Shown: positions 53,246 to 62,476, numbered from the stretch's first letter. The stretch is DNA of 64,000 bases from an uncultured Gemmiger sp. (GCA_944382785.1 CALWNO010000009.1:1-64000), one strand, 5' to 3'. The notes: generated by a model from the sequence alone, not told the origin. A program made the numbers and translations.

Positions 53246-53306
53246 GGCACTTTTCCACAGCCGTTTTCCGGGGCGGAGCCGCTGGTTCTCTCCGCTGCAT
53301 TCACCG

Positions 53307-53343
53307 CCACGGGCGGGCGTTATGCCCGCCCGTGGTATTTTTT
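53307..53343 (+). terminator. Terminator of the PTS gene
   Basis: Perfect 12-bp stem CCACGGGCGGGC (53307-53318) / GCCCGCCCGTGG (53324-53335) followed by TATTTTTT. The rest of the 304-base gap (53246-53549) holds only the nagB promoter. Confidence 0.93.
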
Positions 53344-53469
53344 ACGCCTGACCGTCCTGTATTTTTTCTTTCTTCCCGCCCTGCATGTCAGGATGTCGGA
53401 TTTTCAGGAAAAGTTACGTTTTCTTGACGGTTTTTTCATCTGCTTCGCACAAAAAAGCGGAATTTCGCA

Positions 53470-53498
53470 TTGCCTTTTTTGTCTTGAATTGCTATACT
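53470..53498 (+). promoter_or_regulatory. Promoter of nagB
   Basis: TTGCCT (53470-53475), 17 bases, TATACT (53493-53498). Confidence 0.75.
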
Positions 53499-53549
53499 AG
53501 AAGCAGTGAACCAATCTTCCCGATTTCAATGTTTCGGAGGTTTATCAGT

Positions 53550-54275
53550 ATGAAAATCATTCGTGCAAAAGACTACAAGGACATGTCCCGCAAGGCTGCC
53601 AACATTATCTCCGCCCAGGTCATCATGAAGCCCAACTGTGTGCTGGGCCTGGCCACCGGCGGCACCCCTGTGGGCACCTACAAGCAGCTGATCGACTGGT
53701 ACAACAAGGGCGATCTGGACTTTTCCGAAGTGACCACTGTCAACCTGGATGAATACCGCGGCCTGCCCCGGGAGAATCCCCAGAGCTACTGGTACTTCAT
53801 GCATGACAATCTGTTCAACCATGTGAACATCGACCCCAGCCGCATCAACCTGCCCGACGGAACCAACCTGGATGCCGCCGCCGAGTGTGCCCGCTATGAT
53901 GAGGTGATCCACAATGTGGGCGGCATCGACCTGCAGCTGTTGGGCATCGGCCATGACGGCCACATCGGCTTTAACGAGCCGGGCGCGGCTTTTGAGCTGG
54001 GCACCCACTGCGTGAGCCTGACCCAGGAAACCATCGAGGCCAACAAGCGCTTCTTTGAAAGCATCGACGATGTGCCCCGTCAGGCCTACACCATGGGCAT
54101 CAAGACCATCATGCAGGCCCGCAAGGTGCTGCTGGTGGCCAGCGGTAAGGACAAGGCAGCCATTGTGAAGAAGGCTTTCTTCGGCCCGGTCACCCCCGAA
54201 GTGCCCGCCTCCATCCTGCAGATGCACCCCGACTTCATCCTGGTGGGGGATGAGGATGCCCTGAGCGAGATCTGA
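53550..54275 (+). CDS. nagB: Glucosamine-6-phosphate deaminase
   Basis: Converts glucosamine-6-phosphate to fructose-6-phosphate and ammonia. 241 aa, the short Firmicute form without the C-terminal allosteric segment of the E. coli enzyme. Motifs are GLATGGTPVGTY (phosphate binding), VNLDEYRGL (catalytic Asp), and LGIGHDGHIGFNEPG (Asp, His and Glu of the active site). The ATG at 53550 follows CGGAGG; the frame open back to 53385 crosses the promoter and cannot be translated. Followed by a terminator and then nagA. Confidence 0.96.
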   Translation: MKIIRAKDYKDMSRKAANIISAQVIMKPNCVLGLATGGTPVGTYKQLIDWYNKGDLDFSEVTTVNLDEYRGLPRENPQSYWYFMHDNLFNHVNIDPSRINLPDGTNLDAAAECARYDEVIHNVGGIDLQLLGIGHDGHIGFNEPGAAFELGTHCVSLTQETIEANKRFFESIDDVPRQAYTMGIKTIMQARKVLLVASGKDKAAIVKKAFFGPVTPEVPASILQMHPDFILVGDEDALSEI

Positions 54276-54292
54276 TTGAATATCACACCACT

Positions 54293-54320
54293 CCCCTGCC
54301 CCGCCGGGGCGGGGGTTTTT
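54293..54320 (+). terminator. Intrinsic terminator between nagB and nagA
   Basis: 10-bp stem CCCCTGCCCC (54293-54302) / GGGGCGGGGG (54306-54315) with a three-base loop, then TTTTT. nagA starts 24 bases later with no clear promoter of its own. Confidence 0.8.
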
Positions 54321-54343
54321 AGTAAACAAGCGAGGAGCAAACT

Positions 54344-55474
54344 ATGATTATCCGCAACGCCAAAGTCTATACTCCGCAGCATACCTTCGCCGTGCAGGAT
54401 CTGGTGATCCGCAACGGACGTATTGTGCCCCACGCCATGGCGGAACCCGGGGAACCGGTGATCGATGCCGACGGACTGTACGCTCTGCCCGGCCTGGTGG
54501 ACATCCACTTCCACGGTGCCGTGGGCCATGATTTCTGCGACGCCGACCCCGAAGGGCTGCAGGCCATCGCCGACTTCGAGGCCAGCAAGGGTGTACTGGC
54601 CATCTGCCCCGCCACCATGACCTTCAGCGAAGAGATCCTCAACGGCATCATGGACGTGGCTGCCGCCCACAAGAATGAGCGGGGCGCCGATCTGGTGGGC
54701 ATCAACATGGAAGGCCCTTACATCAGCCCCAAAAAGGTGGGTGCCCAGAACCCCAAGTACGTCATGGGCGCCGACGTGGGGATGTTCCGCCGCCTGAATG
54801 AGCGGTCCGGCGGGCTGATCAAGCTGGTGGACGTGGCACCCGAGGAGCCCGGCAACCTGGACTTCATCAAGGAATGCAGCAAGGAAGTGTGCATCTCCAT
54901 TGCCCACACCTGCACCGACTATGACACCGCCAAGGCCGCCTTTGCCGCCGGAGCCAACCACATGACCCATCTGTACAACGCCATGCCCGGCATCAATCAC
55001 CGGGAGCCCGGCCCCATCATCGCTGCCCTGGAGGACGGTGCCATGGTGGAGCTGATCACCGACGGCGTGCACATTCATCCGGCCATGGTACGGTTTACCT
55101 TCAACACCTTCGGGGATGACCACGTGGTGCTGATTGCCGACAGCATGATGGCCTGCGGCCTGCCCGACGGCGCCTACAGCCTTGGCGGCCAGGCCGTGAC
55201 CGTGCGCGGCCCCCGCGCCACCCTGACCGAGCATCCCGACACCATTGCCGGCAGTGCCACCTGCCTGTATGACTGTATGCGTCATGCGGTGCGGGAGATG
55301 GGCGTACCGCTGGAAAGTGCCGTGCGCGCCGCCTCCGAGAATCCGGCCCGGTGCATCGGCATTGAAGCCGATTACGGCAGCCTGGCGGAAGGACGTATCG
55401 GTAACGTGATCCTGGCGGATGCGGATCTGAACATCAAGACCGTCATCCGGCACGGCGAGGTGCTGGAAGGCTGA
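54344..55474 (+). CDS. nagA: N-acetylglucosamine-6-phosphate deacetylase
   Basis: Removes acetate from GlcNAc-6-P to feed NagB. 376 aa amidohydrolase. Metal and substrate motifs are DIHFHGAVGHDF, NMEGPYISPKKVGAQ (Glu ligand), SIAHTCTDY and THLYNAMPG (His ligands), DGVHIHP, and ADSMMACGLPDG (catalytic Asp). RBS CGAGGAG. With the upstream PTS and nagB it completes uptake and breakdown of GlcNAc to fructose-6-P, useful for host mucin glycans or recycled wall sugar. Confidence 0.96.
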   Translation: MIIRNAKVYTPQHTFAVQDLVIRNGRIVPHAMAEPGEPVIDADGLYALPGLVDIHFHGAVGHDFCDADPEGLQAIADFEASKGVLAICPATMTFSEEILNGIMDVAAAHKNERGADLVGINMEGPYISPKKVGAQNPKYVMGADVGMFRRLNERSGGLIKLVDVAPEEPGNLDFIKECSKEVCISIAHTCTDYDTAKAAFAAGANHMTHLYNAMPGINHREPGPIIAALEDGAMVELITDGVHIHPAMVRFTFNTFGDDHVVLIADSMMACGLPDGAYSLGGQAVTVRGPRATLTEHPDTIAGSATCLYDCMRHAVREMGVPLESAVRAASENPARCIGIEADYGSLAEGRIGNVILADADLNIKTVIRHGEVLEG

Positions 55475-55542
55475 TTTTCCTTCTTTGGCAAAATTTTCCG
55501 ACTGATATGCGAGTTTTTTGTAGGTTTCGCCGCCGGTGCCCC

Positions 55543-55571
55543 TTGCGAAACCTGAACAAATCGTATATAAT
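55543..55571 (+). promoter_or_regulatory. Promoter of ireB
   Basis: TTGCGA (55543-55548), 17 bases, TATAAT (55566-55571). Confidence 0.8.
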
Positions 55572-55617
55572 GGAAAGCAGAATTCTTGAATAAGAGTTGA
55601 TAAAGGGGGTTGTTGCC

Positions 55618-55872
55618 ATGGCGATTTCGGAACCGACTGCTGTTTTTTCGATCCACGACGATAAAGACCAGGAGATCAAACAGGTCATGATGCTGGTGTA
55701 CAGCGCGCTGGAGGAAAAGGGCTATAACCCCGTCAACCAGCTTGTGGGGTACATTCTTTCGGAAGATCCCACCTACATCACCACCTATAAAAACGCCCGC
55801 GCTTTGATCCGCCGTATTGATCGTGACGATCTGCTGCAGGCGCTGGTGCGCGACTACGTCAAGCGCGGCTGA
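55618..55872 (+). CDS. ireB: IreB-family regulatory phosphoprotein (UPF0297/YrzL)
   Basis: 84 aa. Matches the UPF0297 family: VFSIHDDKDQEIKQVM, YSALEEKGYNPVNQLVGYILSEDPTYIT and KNARALIRRIDRDDLL are its conserved blocks. In Enterococcus IreB is a substrate of the Ser/Thr kinase IreK and tunes cephalosporin resistance. The ATG at 55618 follows AAGGGGG; a TTG seven codons earlier is unlikely because the G-run would lie inside the gene. In many Firmicutes it sits with alaS and ruvX (yrrK); here it stands alone with its own promoter and terminator. Confidence 0.93.
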   Translation: MAISEPTAVFSIHDDKDQEIKQVMMLVYSALEEKGYNPVNQLVGYILSEDPTYITTYKNARALIRRIDRDDLLQALVRDYVKRG

Positions 55873-55895
55873 GTGAAGCCGTACCCATAACAGAC

Positions 55896-55935
55896 AAAAC
55901 CGGACCGGGAAATTCCCGGTCCGGTTTTTGTTTTG
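55896..55935. terminator. Bidirectional terminator between ireB and the D,D-carboxypeptidase gene
   Basis: Near-perfect AAAACCGGACCGGGA / TCCCGGTCCGGTTTT palindrome with T-rich flank on both strands. Confidence 0.93.
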
Positions 55936-55953
55936 CAAGGAAGAGCTGTGTTT

Positions 55954-57291
55954 TCAGCGGGAACGCCGCTTCCCCATCTTCTTGCCTTCCTCATTGAGGG
56001 CCATCAGCATGGCCAGCACCCAGACGAAGGCGTAAATTGCCACCGTGATCATGGTGATGATGACCACAACCTTGAAGTAGGTGGAGCTGAAAAACTCACC
56101 CACCCGCGACATGGTGTACAGCACCTGGTTGCGGGAAACATTGCTGCCGGCGATCAGGTCCACGGTGCCCACCTCTTCCCCCTGGATGGAGACGGTGACC
56201 GTGCCCACCACATCCCCCTGGGTGATGGGGGCTGCCAGGCTGTCCGGCAGGTGGAAGGTCTGCTGGGTCAGGGAGGCACCGCCATCAGAGGGAAGCAGGG
56301 TCAGCATGTTATCCACCGGGTAGAGCATAACGGTGTCTGCCTCAGTGGAATAACGCACCGGCAGTTCCGAGATGGGCTGCGTGGTATCCAGCGCCGCACT
56401 CACGGAAAAAGTGTCAAATGCCCAGTCCATGAGCTGCGCGGTCTCATACAAAGCCGGCCTGTCATCCAACGAAAGGGGACTGTGAAGCACCACACAGATG
56501 TAGCTGATGCCGTCTTGTGTATGCCAGCTGGCGAAGTTCTGCCAGTCGGACAGACTGCCGGTCTTGCCGCCCTGGGTGTATTCCCGGTAATAGGGGCTGC
56601 CGGATACGATCATCCTGTCGGTCGTCAGAATGTTGTAAGGCGCATCGTGGGCAGTGGAAGCCGGCATCTGGTAGGTAGAGGCCCCCGCCACTTCCACGAA
56701 GGCATCATAGCTCATGGCCGCCCGCAGAAGCAGATAGGCATCCCGGGCGGTGGTCACATTGCCGGGGTCCAGGCCGCAGGGATCGGTGAATGTGGTACCG
56801 GTACAGCCGATGGCCTTGGCCTCATCGTTCATCATGGCCACAAAGTTGTCGATGCTGCCGCCGCCCATGTAGTCGGCCACCATATAGGCCGCCTCATTGG
56901 CGCTGGGCAGAAGCATGGCATACAGCAGGCTGCGCAGGGTATGGGTCTCACCCCGCCAGATATCGGCGGTGGAAGGGTTTTTCCCGTACAGGATGTCGTA
57001 GATATAGCCGGGAGCAGTCACAGTGATCGTGTCCAGCTGATCCTGATAGGTCTTGAGCATCAGGATCACGGTCATCAGCTTGGTCAGGCTGGCCGCTTCC
57101 ATGGAAGTTTCGCTGTTCTTCTCATAAACCACCAGGTTGGTGTCCAGGTTGACCACATAGGCTGCCTCGGCGGCGACCTCAAAGTCCGGGTCATAGCCGG
57201 ACATGGCCGAAGCCGGCACCGCCAGCAGACAGGCCAGCAACAACACAGTCAGACCGGCGGCCAGACATTGTTTCAGACGATGTAAATCCAT
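55954..57291 (-). CDS. D-alanyl-D-alanine carboxypeptidase (PBP5/DacF type)
   Basis: 445 aa. Signal peptide at 1-29 (ending PASA), then a peptidase S11 domain with SLTK (Ser68-Lys71), SAN (130-132) and KTGS (near 245). It trims the terminal D-Ala from stem pentapeptides and so limits cross-linking. A C-terminal beta domain (about 320-405) follows, and then a transmembrane helix (about 410-432) with a basic end (KKMGKRRSR) that anchors the enzyme. Typical S11 enzymes anchor by an amphipathic helix, so a true helix is less usual. AAGGAA lies before the ATG. Confidence 0.93.
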   Translation of the reverse strand: MDLHRLKQCLAAGLTVLLLACLLAVPASAMSGYDPDFEVAAEAAYVVNLDTNLVVYEKNSETSMEAASLTKLMTVILMLKTYQDQLDTITVTAPGYIYDILYGKNPSTADIWRGETHTLRSLLYAMLLPSANEAAYMVADYMGGGSIDNFVAMMNDEAKAIGCTGTTFTDPCGLDPGNVTTARDAYLLLRAAMSYDAFVEVAGASTYQMPASTAHDAPYNILTTDRMIVSGSPYYREYTQGGKTGSLSDWQNFASWHTQDGISYICVVLHSPLSLDDRPALYETAQLMDWAFDTFSVSAALDTTQPISELPVRYSTEADTVMLYPVDNMLTLLPSDGGASLTQQTFHLPDSLAAPITQGDVVGTVTVSIQGEEVGTVDLIAGSNVSRNQVLYTMSRVGEFFSSTYFKVVVIITMITVAIYAFVWVLAMLMALNEEGKKMGKRRSR

Positions 57292-57345
57292 ATGACGTTC
57301 CTTGGTTCACAGGTCATGCGGGCCGCAGCCCGCGGATACAGATAT

Positions 57346-57374
57346 AGTATACCAAAAAGCAGCCCGGGGCACAA
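57346..57374 (-). promoter_or_regulatory. Promoter of the D,D-carboxypeptidase gene
   Basis: Minus strand: TTGTGC (57369-57374), 17 bases, TATACT (57346-57351) with an extended TGG element. Confidence 0.65.
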
Positions 57375-57405
57375 ACTTTTCCTGGATTGAAGAGGCAATC
57401 CCGGC

Positions 57406-59448
57406 TCAATTCATGGTGCCGGCACTGGCAAACAGCCGTTCCACCTCGTCCGAAAGTTCCCGGTGTTCGGGCATCACCAGGTTTGGGTCTCGGGTCAGCA
57501 GGTCTTTTGCCTCCTGCTGGGCCACCTTCAGGGTGCGGGTGTCCTGCACCAGATCGGCCACATGCAGGGTGGGCAGGCCGTGCTGGGCCTCCCCGAAGAA
57601 GTCGCCCGGGCCGCGGTGTTCCAGATCGTACCGGGCCACGGCGAAGCCATCGGCGGTGTGGCAGAGGAAATGCAGCCGCGCCTTCACCGATTCGTTCTCA
57701 TTGTCCGAGATCAGGATGCAGCAGGAATCCGCCGCGCCCCGCCCCACACGGCCCCGCAGCTGATGCAGGGCGGACAGGCCGAAGCGTTCCGCATTCTCGA
57801 TGACCATGACGGTGGCGTTGGGCACGTCTACCCCCACCTCAATGACGGTGGTGCTGACCAGCACGTCCAGCTTGCCCTCCTTGAACTGCTGCATGATCTC
57901 GTCCTTCTCCTTGGGCTTGAGCTTGCCGTGGAGCAGACCGATGCGGCGGTGGGGCAGCAGGGCGCAGGCGGTGTCCTCGTAATACTGCTTGACCGCCTTC
58001 ATGCCGACATCCAGCTCGTTTTCCTCAATGGCCGGGCAGACGATGTACACCTGGTGTCCGGCCTCGATCTGTTTGTCCAGATACCCGTACATATCCCGCC
58101 GCTTGCGCCCGGTGATGAACCAGGTCTTGATGGGCTTGCGGCCGGGAGGCAGCTCGTCCAGCACCGAGATATCCAGGTCTCCGTACAGCAGCAGTCCCAG
58201 GGTACGGGGAATGGGGGTGGCACTCATGACCAGCAGATGGGGGCTGCGGGCCTTGCCCACCAGAACGCCCCGTTGGCGCACGCCGAACCGGTGCTGTTCG
58301 TCCACGATGGCCAGGCCCAGATTCTTGAACATTACCTTGTCGGTGAGCACCGCGTGGGTGCCCACCACCAGCCCGGCCCGGCCGTCCTCGATGGCGGCCA
58401 GGGCCACCCGGCGCTCGGCGGCCTTCATTCCCCCTACCAGCAGGGTCACATTGACCCCGAAGGGCTCCAGCCTGTCGGCCAGGGTGGCGGCGTGCTGCCG
58501 GGCCAGGATCTCGGTGGGGACCAACAGGGCGCTCTGCCACCCGTTCTGGGCCGCGTACCAGATGGCCGCAGCAGCCACCAGGGTCTTGCCGCTGCCCACA
58601 TCCCCCTGCAGCAGCCGGTTCATGGGAGTGCTGCGGCAGAGATCAGCAGTGATCTCCTGAGTGGCTCGGCGCTGGGCTCCGGTGGGCTCATAGGGCAGGC
58701 TGCGCCAGAAAGGTTCCAGGTCCAGGGGGCGCATAGGCGCCCCGGCAGCCCGGCGGCCGTGGCTGCGCAGCAGAAAGATCCCCAGCTGCAGAATATACAG
58801 TTCCTCAAAGATCAGACGGCGGCGGGCAGCGGCGGCCTCCTCGGTGTTGTGGGGCGCGTGGATGGCCCGCACGGCCTCGGACTTGGGCGGCATACGGTAA
58901 CGGGTCAGCAGTTCCGGCGGCAGAGGGTCGGGCAGGTCCGCCGCGGCGGGCAGGGCGGCCTCCACGCACCGGGCAATGCGCCCGGAGGGCAGGCCCTCGG
59001 TAGCGCCGTAGACCGGCAGCAGCGGCGAGGCTGCCACCTGAGCCTGGGAGCGCACCAACGGGTGCAGAATTTCCCGCCGGGTCAGGGTACCGCCCACCCT
59101 GCCTTCAAAGTAGTAGGTCTGTCCTATTTCCAGGTTCTGGGCCGCATAAGGGGCGTTGAACCAGGAGAGGTTCAGGGTGCCGCTGTCGTCCGCCGCCAGC
59201 ACCCGGGTGAGGATTCGCCCGCCCCGGACCCGGCGGTCCGGTTCCTTTTGCAGCACGGTGGCCCGCACGCAGCAGTCCACATCATAGGGCGCGGACACCA
59301 CGGTATAGGGCTGGGAGTAGTCAATATACCGGCGGGGATAGTGGAGCAGCAGGTCCCGCACAGTGGTGATACCCAGCTTTTCAAACTTTTTGGCAAAGCT
59401 GGGGCCGACTCCCTTGAGATATTGGATGGAACCGTCCAACGGCGGCAT
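57406..59448 (-). CDS. recG: ATP-dependent DNA helicase RecG
   Basis: 680 aa. Branch-migrating helicase that regresses stalled replication forks and processes Holliday junctions. N-terminal wedge/OB domain (about 1-240; QYLKGVGPSFAKKFEKLGI at the start), Walker A GDVGSGKT, DEQH box (IVDEQHRFGVRQR), helicase C-domain (GLLHGKLKPKEKD, VGVDVPNATVMVIE) and the end pattern QLRGRVGRG. AAGGAGG precedes the ATG. Third in line after asp23 and the DAK kinase, but separated from them by a terminator. Confidence 0.97.
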   Translation of the reverse strand: MPPLDGSIQYLKGVGPSFAKKFEKLGITTVRDLLLHYPRRYIDYSQPYTVVSAPYDVDCCVRATVLQKEPDRRVRGGRILTRVLAADDSGTLNLSWFNAPYAAQNLEIGQTYYFEGRVGGTLTRREILHPLVRSQAQVAASPLLPVYGATEGLPSGRIARCVEAALPAAADLPDPLPPELLTRYRMPPKSEAVRAIHAPHNTEEAAAARRRLIFEELYILQLGIFLLRSHGRRAAGAPMRPLDLEPFWRSLPYEPTGAQRRATQEITADLCRSTPMNRLLQGDVGSGKTLVAAAAIWYAAQNGWQSALLVPTEILARQHAATLADRLEPFGVNVTLLVGGMKAAERRVALAAIEDGRAGLVVGTHAVLTDKVMFKNLGLAIVDEQHRFGVRQRGVLVGKARSPHLLVMSATPIPRTLGLLLYGDLDISVLDELPPGRKPIKTWFITGRKRRDMYGYLDKQIEAGHQVYIVCPAIEENELDVGMKAVKQYYEDTACALLPHRRIGLLHGKLKPKEKDEIMQQFKEGKLDVLVSTTVIEVGVDVPNATVMVIENAERFGLSALHQLRGRVGRGAADSCCILISDNENESVKARLHFLCHTADGFAVARYDLEHRGPGDFFGEAQHGLPTLHVADLVQDTRTLKVAQQEAKDLLTRDPNLVMPEHRELSDEVERLFASAGTMN

Positions 59449-59483
59449 AGGCGGGACCTCCTTTCCTTGTTCTTTCCGATGTT

Positions 59484-59525
59484 AAAAAAGGACGAACCTG
59501 GCTTTTGGCACAAATTCGTCCTTTT
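59484..59525 (-). terminator. Terminator between the DAK-kinase gene and recG
   Basis: Minus strand: GGACGAA (59515-59521) pairs with TTCGTCC (59490-59496), extended by A/T pairs, then a run of six T. recG RNA must come from read-through or an unseen promoter. Confidence 0.8.
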
Positions 59526-59545
59526 GTGTGTTTGAGTCCCCTGGT

Positions 59546-61234
59546 TTATTCCACCGAGATCATGTAGTAATAGACCGGCTGGCCGCCATTGATATGGCTG
59601 ACCTCAATGTTGCCGCCGCACTTGGACTGCACCAGCTCGGTGGTGCGCTCGGCGTCGGCCTCATCCACATCGCAGCCGGAGATGACCGTGATGAACTGGG
59701 TGTCCTTCTTGCGCATGGACCGGGCCAGACGGTAGGTCATCTTGGTGATGTCGGAGCCGGTGGCCACGATCTTGCCGTTTTCCAGCGCCATGATCTCGCC
59801 CTTCTTGATGGGCTTGCCGTCGAACTCACTGTCGCGGGCAGCGTAGGTCACCAGACCGGTAGCCACTTTATCCGCCGCAGCCATCATGTTGACGGCGTTC
59901 TCATCCGGAGTTGCCTCCGGGTCAAAGTTCAGCATGGCGGTCATGCCCTGGGGCACCGTGCGGGTGGGCAGGACCAGGACCTTGCGGTCGGCCAGCTTCT
60001 GGGCCTGTTCCGCAGCCATGATGATGTTCTTGTTGTTGGGCAACACCAGGACGGTCTGGGCCGGCACGCTCTGGATGGCGGCCAGGATATCCTCGGTGGC
60101 AGGGTTCATGGTCTGGCCGCCGGAGACAACCGCATCCACACCCAGGTCACCGAACACCGCCCGCAGGCCCTCACCGGCAGCCACGGCCACAAAACCGTAG
60201 GTGCGCTCCGGGTCCACAGCGGCATAGACGAACTCTTCACCGGCAGCCTTGCCTTCGGCCTCCGCCTGGCGCTCCAGTCCCTTGCCCTGTTTCTGGCGGG
60301 CCAGGAACTGCTCGTGCATGTTCTCGATCTTGAAGTTGGTCAGGTAGCCGTACTTGATGGCTTCGCTGAGCATCATGCCGGGGTCGGCAGTGTGCACATG
60401 GCAATTGGCCACGTCGTCATCCTCAATGACCACCACGGAATCACCGTTGGATTCCAGGAAAGCACGCAGCTTGGCCACGCTGGCATCTGCATTCTTGTGC
60501 AGCAGGAACTGGGTGCAGTAGCCGTTCTTGATGTCCTCCACCTTCATCAGATCGTCCGCAAAGACGCCCTTGCCGGCGGATTCACTGTTCAGTTTGGGCT
60601 TGGGGGCCACTTCCTCGCTGGCCACCATGCCGCGGCCCTCAAAGACCTGCTGCATACCGGCAAAAACCAGCATGATGCCCTGGCCGCCTGCATCCACCAC
60701 GCCGGCCTTCTTCAGCACAGGCAGCTGGTTGGGGGTATCTTCCAGGGCAGCCTGACCGGCAGCCATGACCTCGGCCCACAGGGCGGGCACTTCGGTGGCG
60801 TTGGAGGCGGCAGCGGCCTCGGAGGCCAGGCGGGTGACGGTGAGGATGGTGCCTTCGGTGGGCTTCATGACCGCCTTGTAAGCGGCCTCCACGCCCATCT
60901 GCAGCGCCTTGGCCAGATCGGCGGCCTCGGCATTGGTCTTGCCCTGCAGCGCCTTGGAGAAGCCGCGGAACAGCAGGCTGGTGATGACCCCGGAGTTGCC
61001 CCGGGCCCCCCGCAGCATGGCAGAAGCGGCAGCCTTGCTGGCTTCCGCTACGGTACAGGTGTCGGGCATGGCCTGCAGTTCCTGGGTAGCAGCACCGATG
61101 GTCATGCTCATGTTGGTGCCGGTATCACCGTCCGGCACGGGGAAGACGTTCAGCTCGTCCACGCGGACACGCTGGTTGGCAATGTTGTTGGCGCCGGAAA
61201 GGATGGCGTCACGCAGTGTTTTACCGTTGATCAT
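59546..61234 (-). CDS. DAK2-domain protein, FakA/YloV-like kinase
   Basis: 562 aa. N-terminal DhaL/DAK2 domain (about 5-200) with the Mg-ATP site VPDGDTGTNMSM and GARGNSGVI; a middle domain and a C-terminal FakA-type domain follow. FakA phosphorylates fatty acids bound by FakB in S. aureus; family members next to asp23 are annotated YloV. No fakB gene is visible here. The ATG at 61234 follows GAGG by 11 bases; a GTG four codons earlier would be too close to it. It starts 47 bases after asp23, in the order asp23-DAK-recG common in Firmicutes. Confidence 0.9.
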   Translation of the reverse strand: MINGKTLRDAILSGANNIANQRVRVDELNVFPVPDGDTGTNMSMTIGAATQELQAMPDTCTVAEASKAAASAMLRGARGNSGVITSLLFRGFSKALQGKTNAEAADLAKALQMGVEAAYKAVMKPTEGTILTVTRLASEAAAASNATEVPALWAEVMAAGQAALEDTPNQLPVLKKAGVVDAGGQGIMLVFAGMQQVFEGRGMVASEEVAPKPKLNSESAGKGVFADDLMKVEDIKNGYCTQFLLHKNADASVAKLRAFLESNGDSVVVIEDDDVANCHVHTADPGMMLSEAIKYGYLTNFKIENMHEQFLARQKQGKGLERQAEAEGKAAGEEFVYAAVDPERTYGFVAVAAGEGLRAVFGDLGVDAVVSGGQTMNPATEDILAAIQSVPAQTVLVLPNNKNIIMAAEQAQKLADRKVLVLPTRTVPQGMTAMLNFDPEATPDENAVNMMAAADKVATGLVTYAARDSEFDGKPIKKGEIMALENGKIVATGSDITKMTYRLARSMRKKDTQFITVISGCDVDEADAERTTELVQSKCGGNIEVSHINGGQPVYYYMISVE

Positions 61235-61281
61235 GTATTCTTGCACCTCATTGTCTTACACTCTGTTCTTCTGGCGGGGGT

Positions 61282-61635
61282 TCAGTCGGAGATGATGTCG
61301 TCCACATACACATCGATACGGGCCACCTTGAGCCCGGTGGCGCGCTCCACCTCATCCTGCACGCGGTGGGTGATGCTCTGGGTAATGGACGCAATGTTGA
61401 GCCCGTACCCCACCTTGATATGCAGCGCAATGACGAGCTTGCCGTCCTGCTGGGACACGCTGACGCCCTTTTCCGGCAGGCTGCCGTTGCGCAGAGTCTG
61501 GCGTACCGTGTTGGCTGCCGGGTTCTGCCCCATAGCGGCGATGCCGTAGCAATGCCGGGCCGCCTGGGCCACCAGGCCGGAGAAGTATTCGTTGGTCAGC
61601 GAAATATGCCCATAGGGATTGACTTTTGTGATCAC
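61282..61635 (-). CDS. Asp23/Gls24-family envelope stress response protein, GTG start
   Basis: 117 aa. Family pattern NPYGHISLTNEYFSGLVAQAA near the N-terminus and LVIALHIKVGYGLNI, ending with VDDIISD. Asp23 in S. aureus is abundant, membrane-associated and linked to cell-wall stress. The GTG at 61633-61635 follows AAAGGAGG; the ATG at 61671 adds 12 residues without an RBS. First gene before the DAK kinase. Two -10-like TATAAT boxes (61714-61719 and 61724-61729) lie upstream. Confidence 0.9.
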   Translation of the reverse strand: MITKVNPYGHISLTNEYFSGLVAQAARHCYGIAAMGQNPAANTVRQTLRNGSLPEKGVSVSQQDGKLVIALHIKVGYGLNIASITQSITHRVQDEVERATGLKVARIDVYVDDIISD

Positions 61636-61713
61636 AAGCCGAACCTCCTTTATTTGCGAGATCAGCGGCAAAGCGCCTTGCGGATCAATGCCGCCGGTGT
61701 TTTGCGCCGTATA

Positions 61714-61729
61714 ATTATAGTTTATTATA
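61714..61729 (-). promoter_or_regulatory. Promoter region of asp23 (two overlapping -10 boxes)
   Basis: Minus strand has TATAAT twice, at 61724-61729 and 61714-61719. No clear -35 is seen for either, so start use is uncertain. Confidence 0.45.
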
Positions 61730-61940
61730 CACTATTTGGCGCCGTTTGAACAGGGGCATTTTTGACAAACAAGGGGGAAATGCCAGGAAAAGATGCCCAA
61801 AAACCCCCGGCATTTTTGTGTGCCGGATTTTACATTCCATTCACAAAATTTCCATGCCGGCCGCGTATACTTGGTGTAAGGGAAGTGGCGGCTTCCCTGC
61901 CGTATCAGTCCCCCAACAATCCCCATAAGGAGACCCCGTT

Positions 61941-62399
61941 ATGAACCTGCTCTTTTTCCTCACGCCCAAGCAGGATGTCCTGTTCGTGTACGAGGATTTC
62001 ACCCTGCGTCAAACCCTAGAAAAATGGGCCAACCAGCGTTTTGCCACCATCCCGGTACTGCGCCGCAACGGTGAGTACGTAGGGACCATCACCGAAGGCG
62101 ACATTCTGTGGGGCATCAAAAACATCCACGGGCTGGACCTGGACGCCAGCGAGGATGTCCCCATCTCCAGCTTTCCCCGGCGGCGGGATTACAAGGCCGT
62201 TCCCGTCACCACCGACATGCGGGCTTTGCTCCACGCAGCCATCGACCAGAACTTTGTGCCGGTGGTGGATGACCGCAACGTCTTTATCGGTATGGTGCGC
62301 CGTACCGTGATCCTGCGTCATTTCACCGACCAGTACGAACAAAACTGCAGCAAACTTCCCCCGCCCAAAAACCGCCATGCGGCTGCACAGCGGGCCTGA
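61941..62399 (+). CDS. CBS-domain-pair protein, possible nucleotide sensor
   Basis: 152 aa consisting of two CBS motifs and little else: ATIPVLRRNGEYVGTITEGDIL (about 35-56) and NFVPVVDDRNVFIGMVRRTVIL (about 104-125). Stand-alone CBS pairs bind adenine nucleotides or cyclic di-AMP (CbpB-like) and regulate partners. Which ligand binds here cannot be told. AAGGAG lies before the ATG. Single gene, with a TATACT -10-like box at 61865-61870 and a strong terminator after it. Confidence 0.85.
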   Translation: MNLLFFLTPKQDVLFVYEDFTLRQTLEKWANQRFATIPVLRRNGEYVGTITEGDILWGIKNIHGLDLDASEDVPISSFPRRRDYKAVPVTTDMRALLHAAIDQNFVPVVDDRNVFIGMVRRTVILRHFTDQYEQNCSKLPPPKNRHAAAQRA

Positions 62400-62415
62400 C
62401 AACTGACCCGGATAC

Positions 62416-62445
62416 GGGCGTGCCCATGACGGCACGCCCTTTTTT
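62416..62445 (+). terminator. Terminator of the CBS gene
   Basis: GGGCGTGCC (62416-62424) / GGCACGCCC (62431-62439) then six T. The next gene starts 32 bases later, so it depends on read-through or an unseen promoter. Confidence 0.92.
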
Positions 62446-62476
62446 GCGGATATTCAACAACCAACGGAGGATTACC

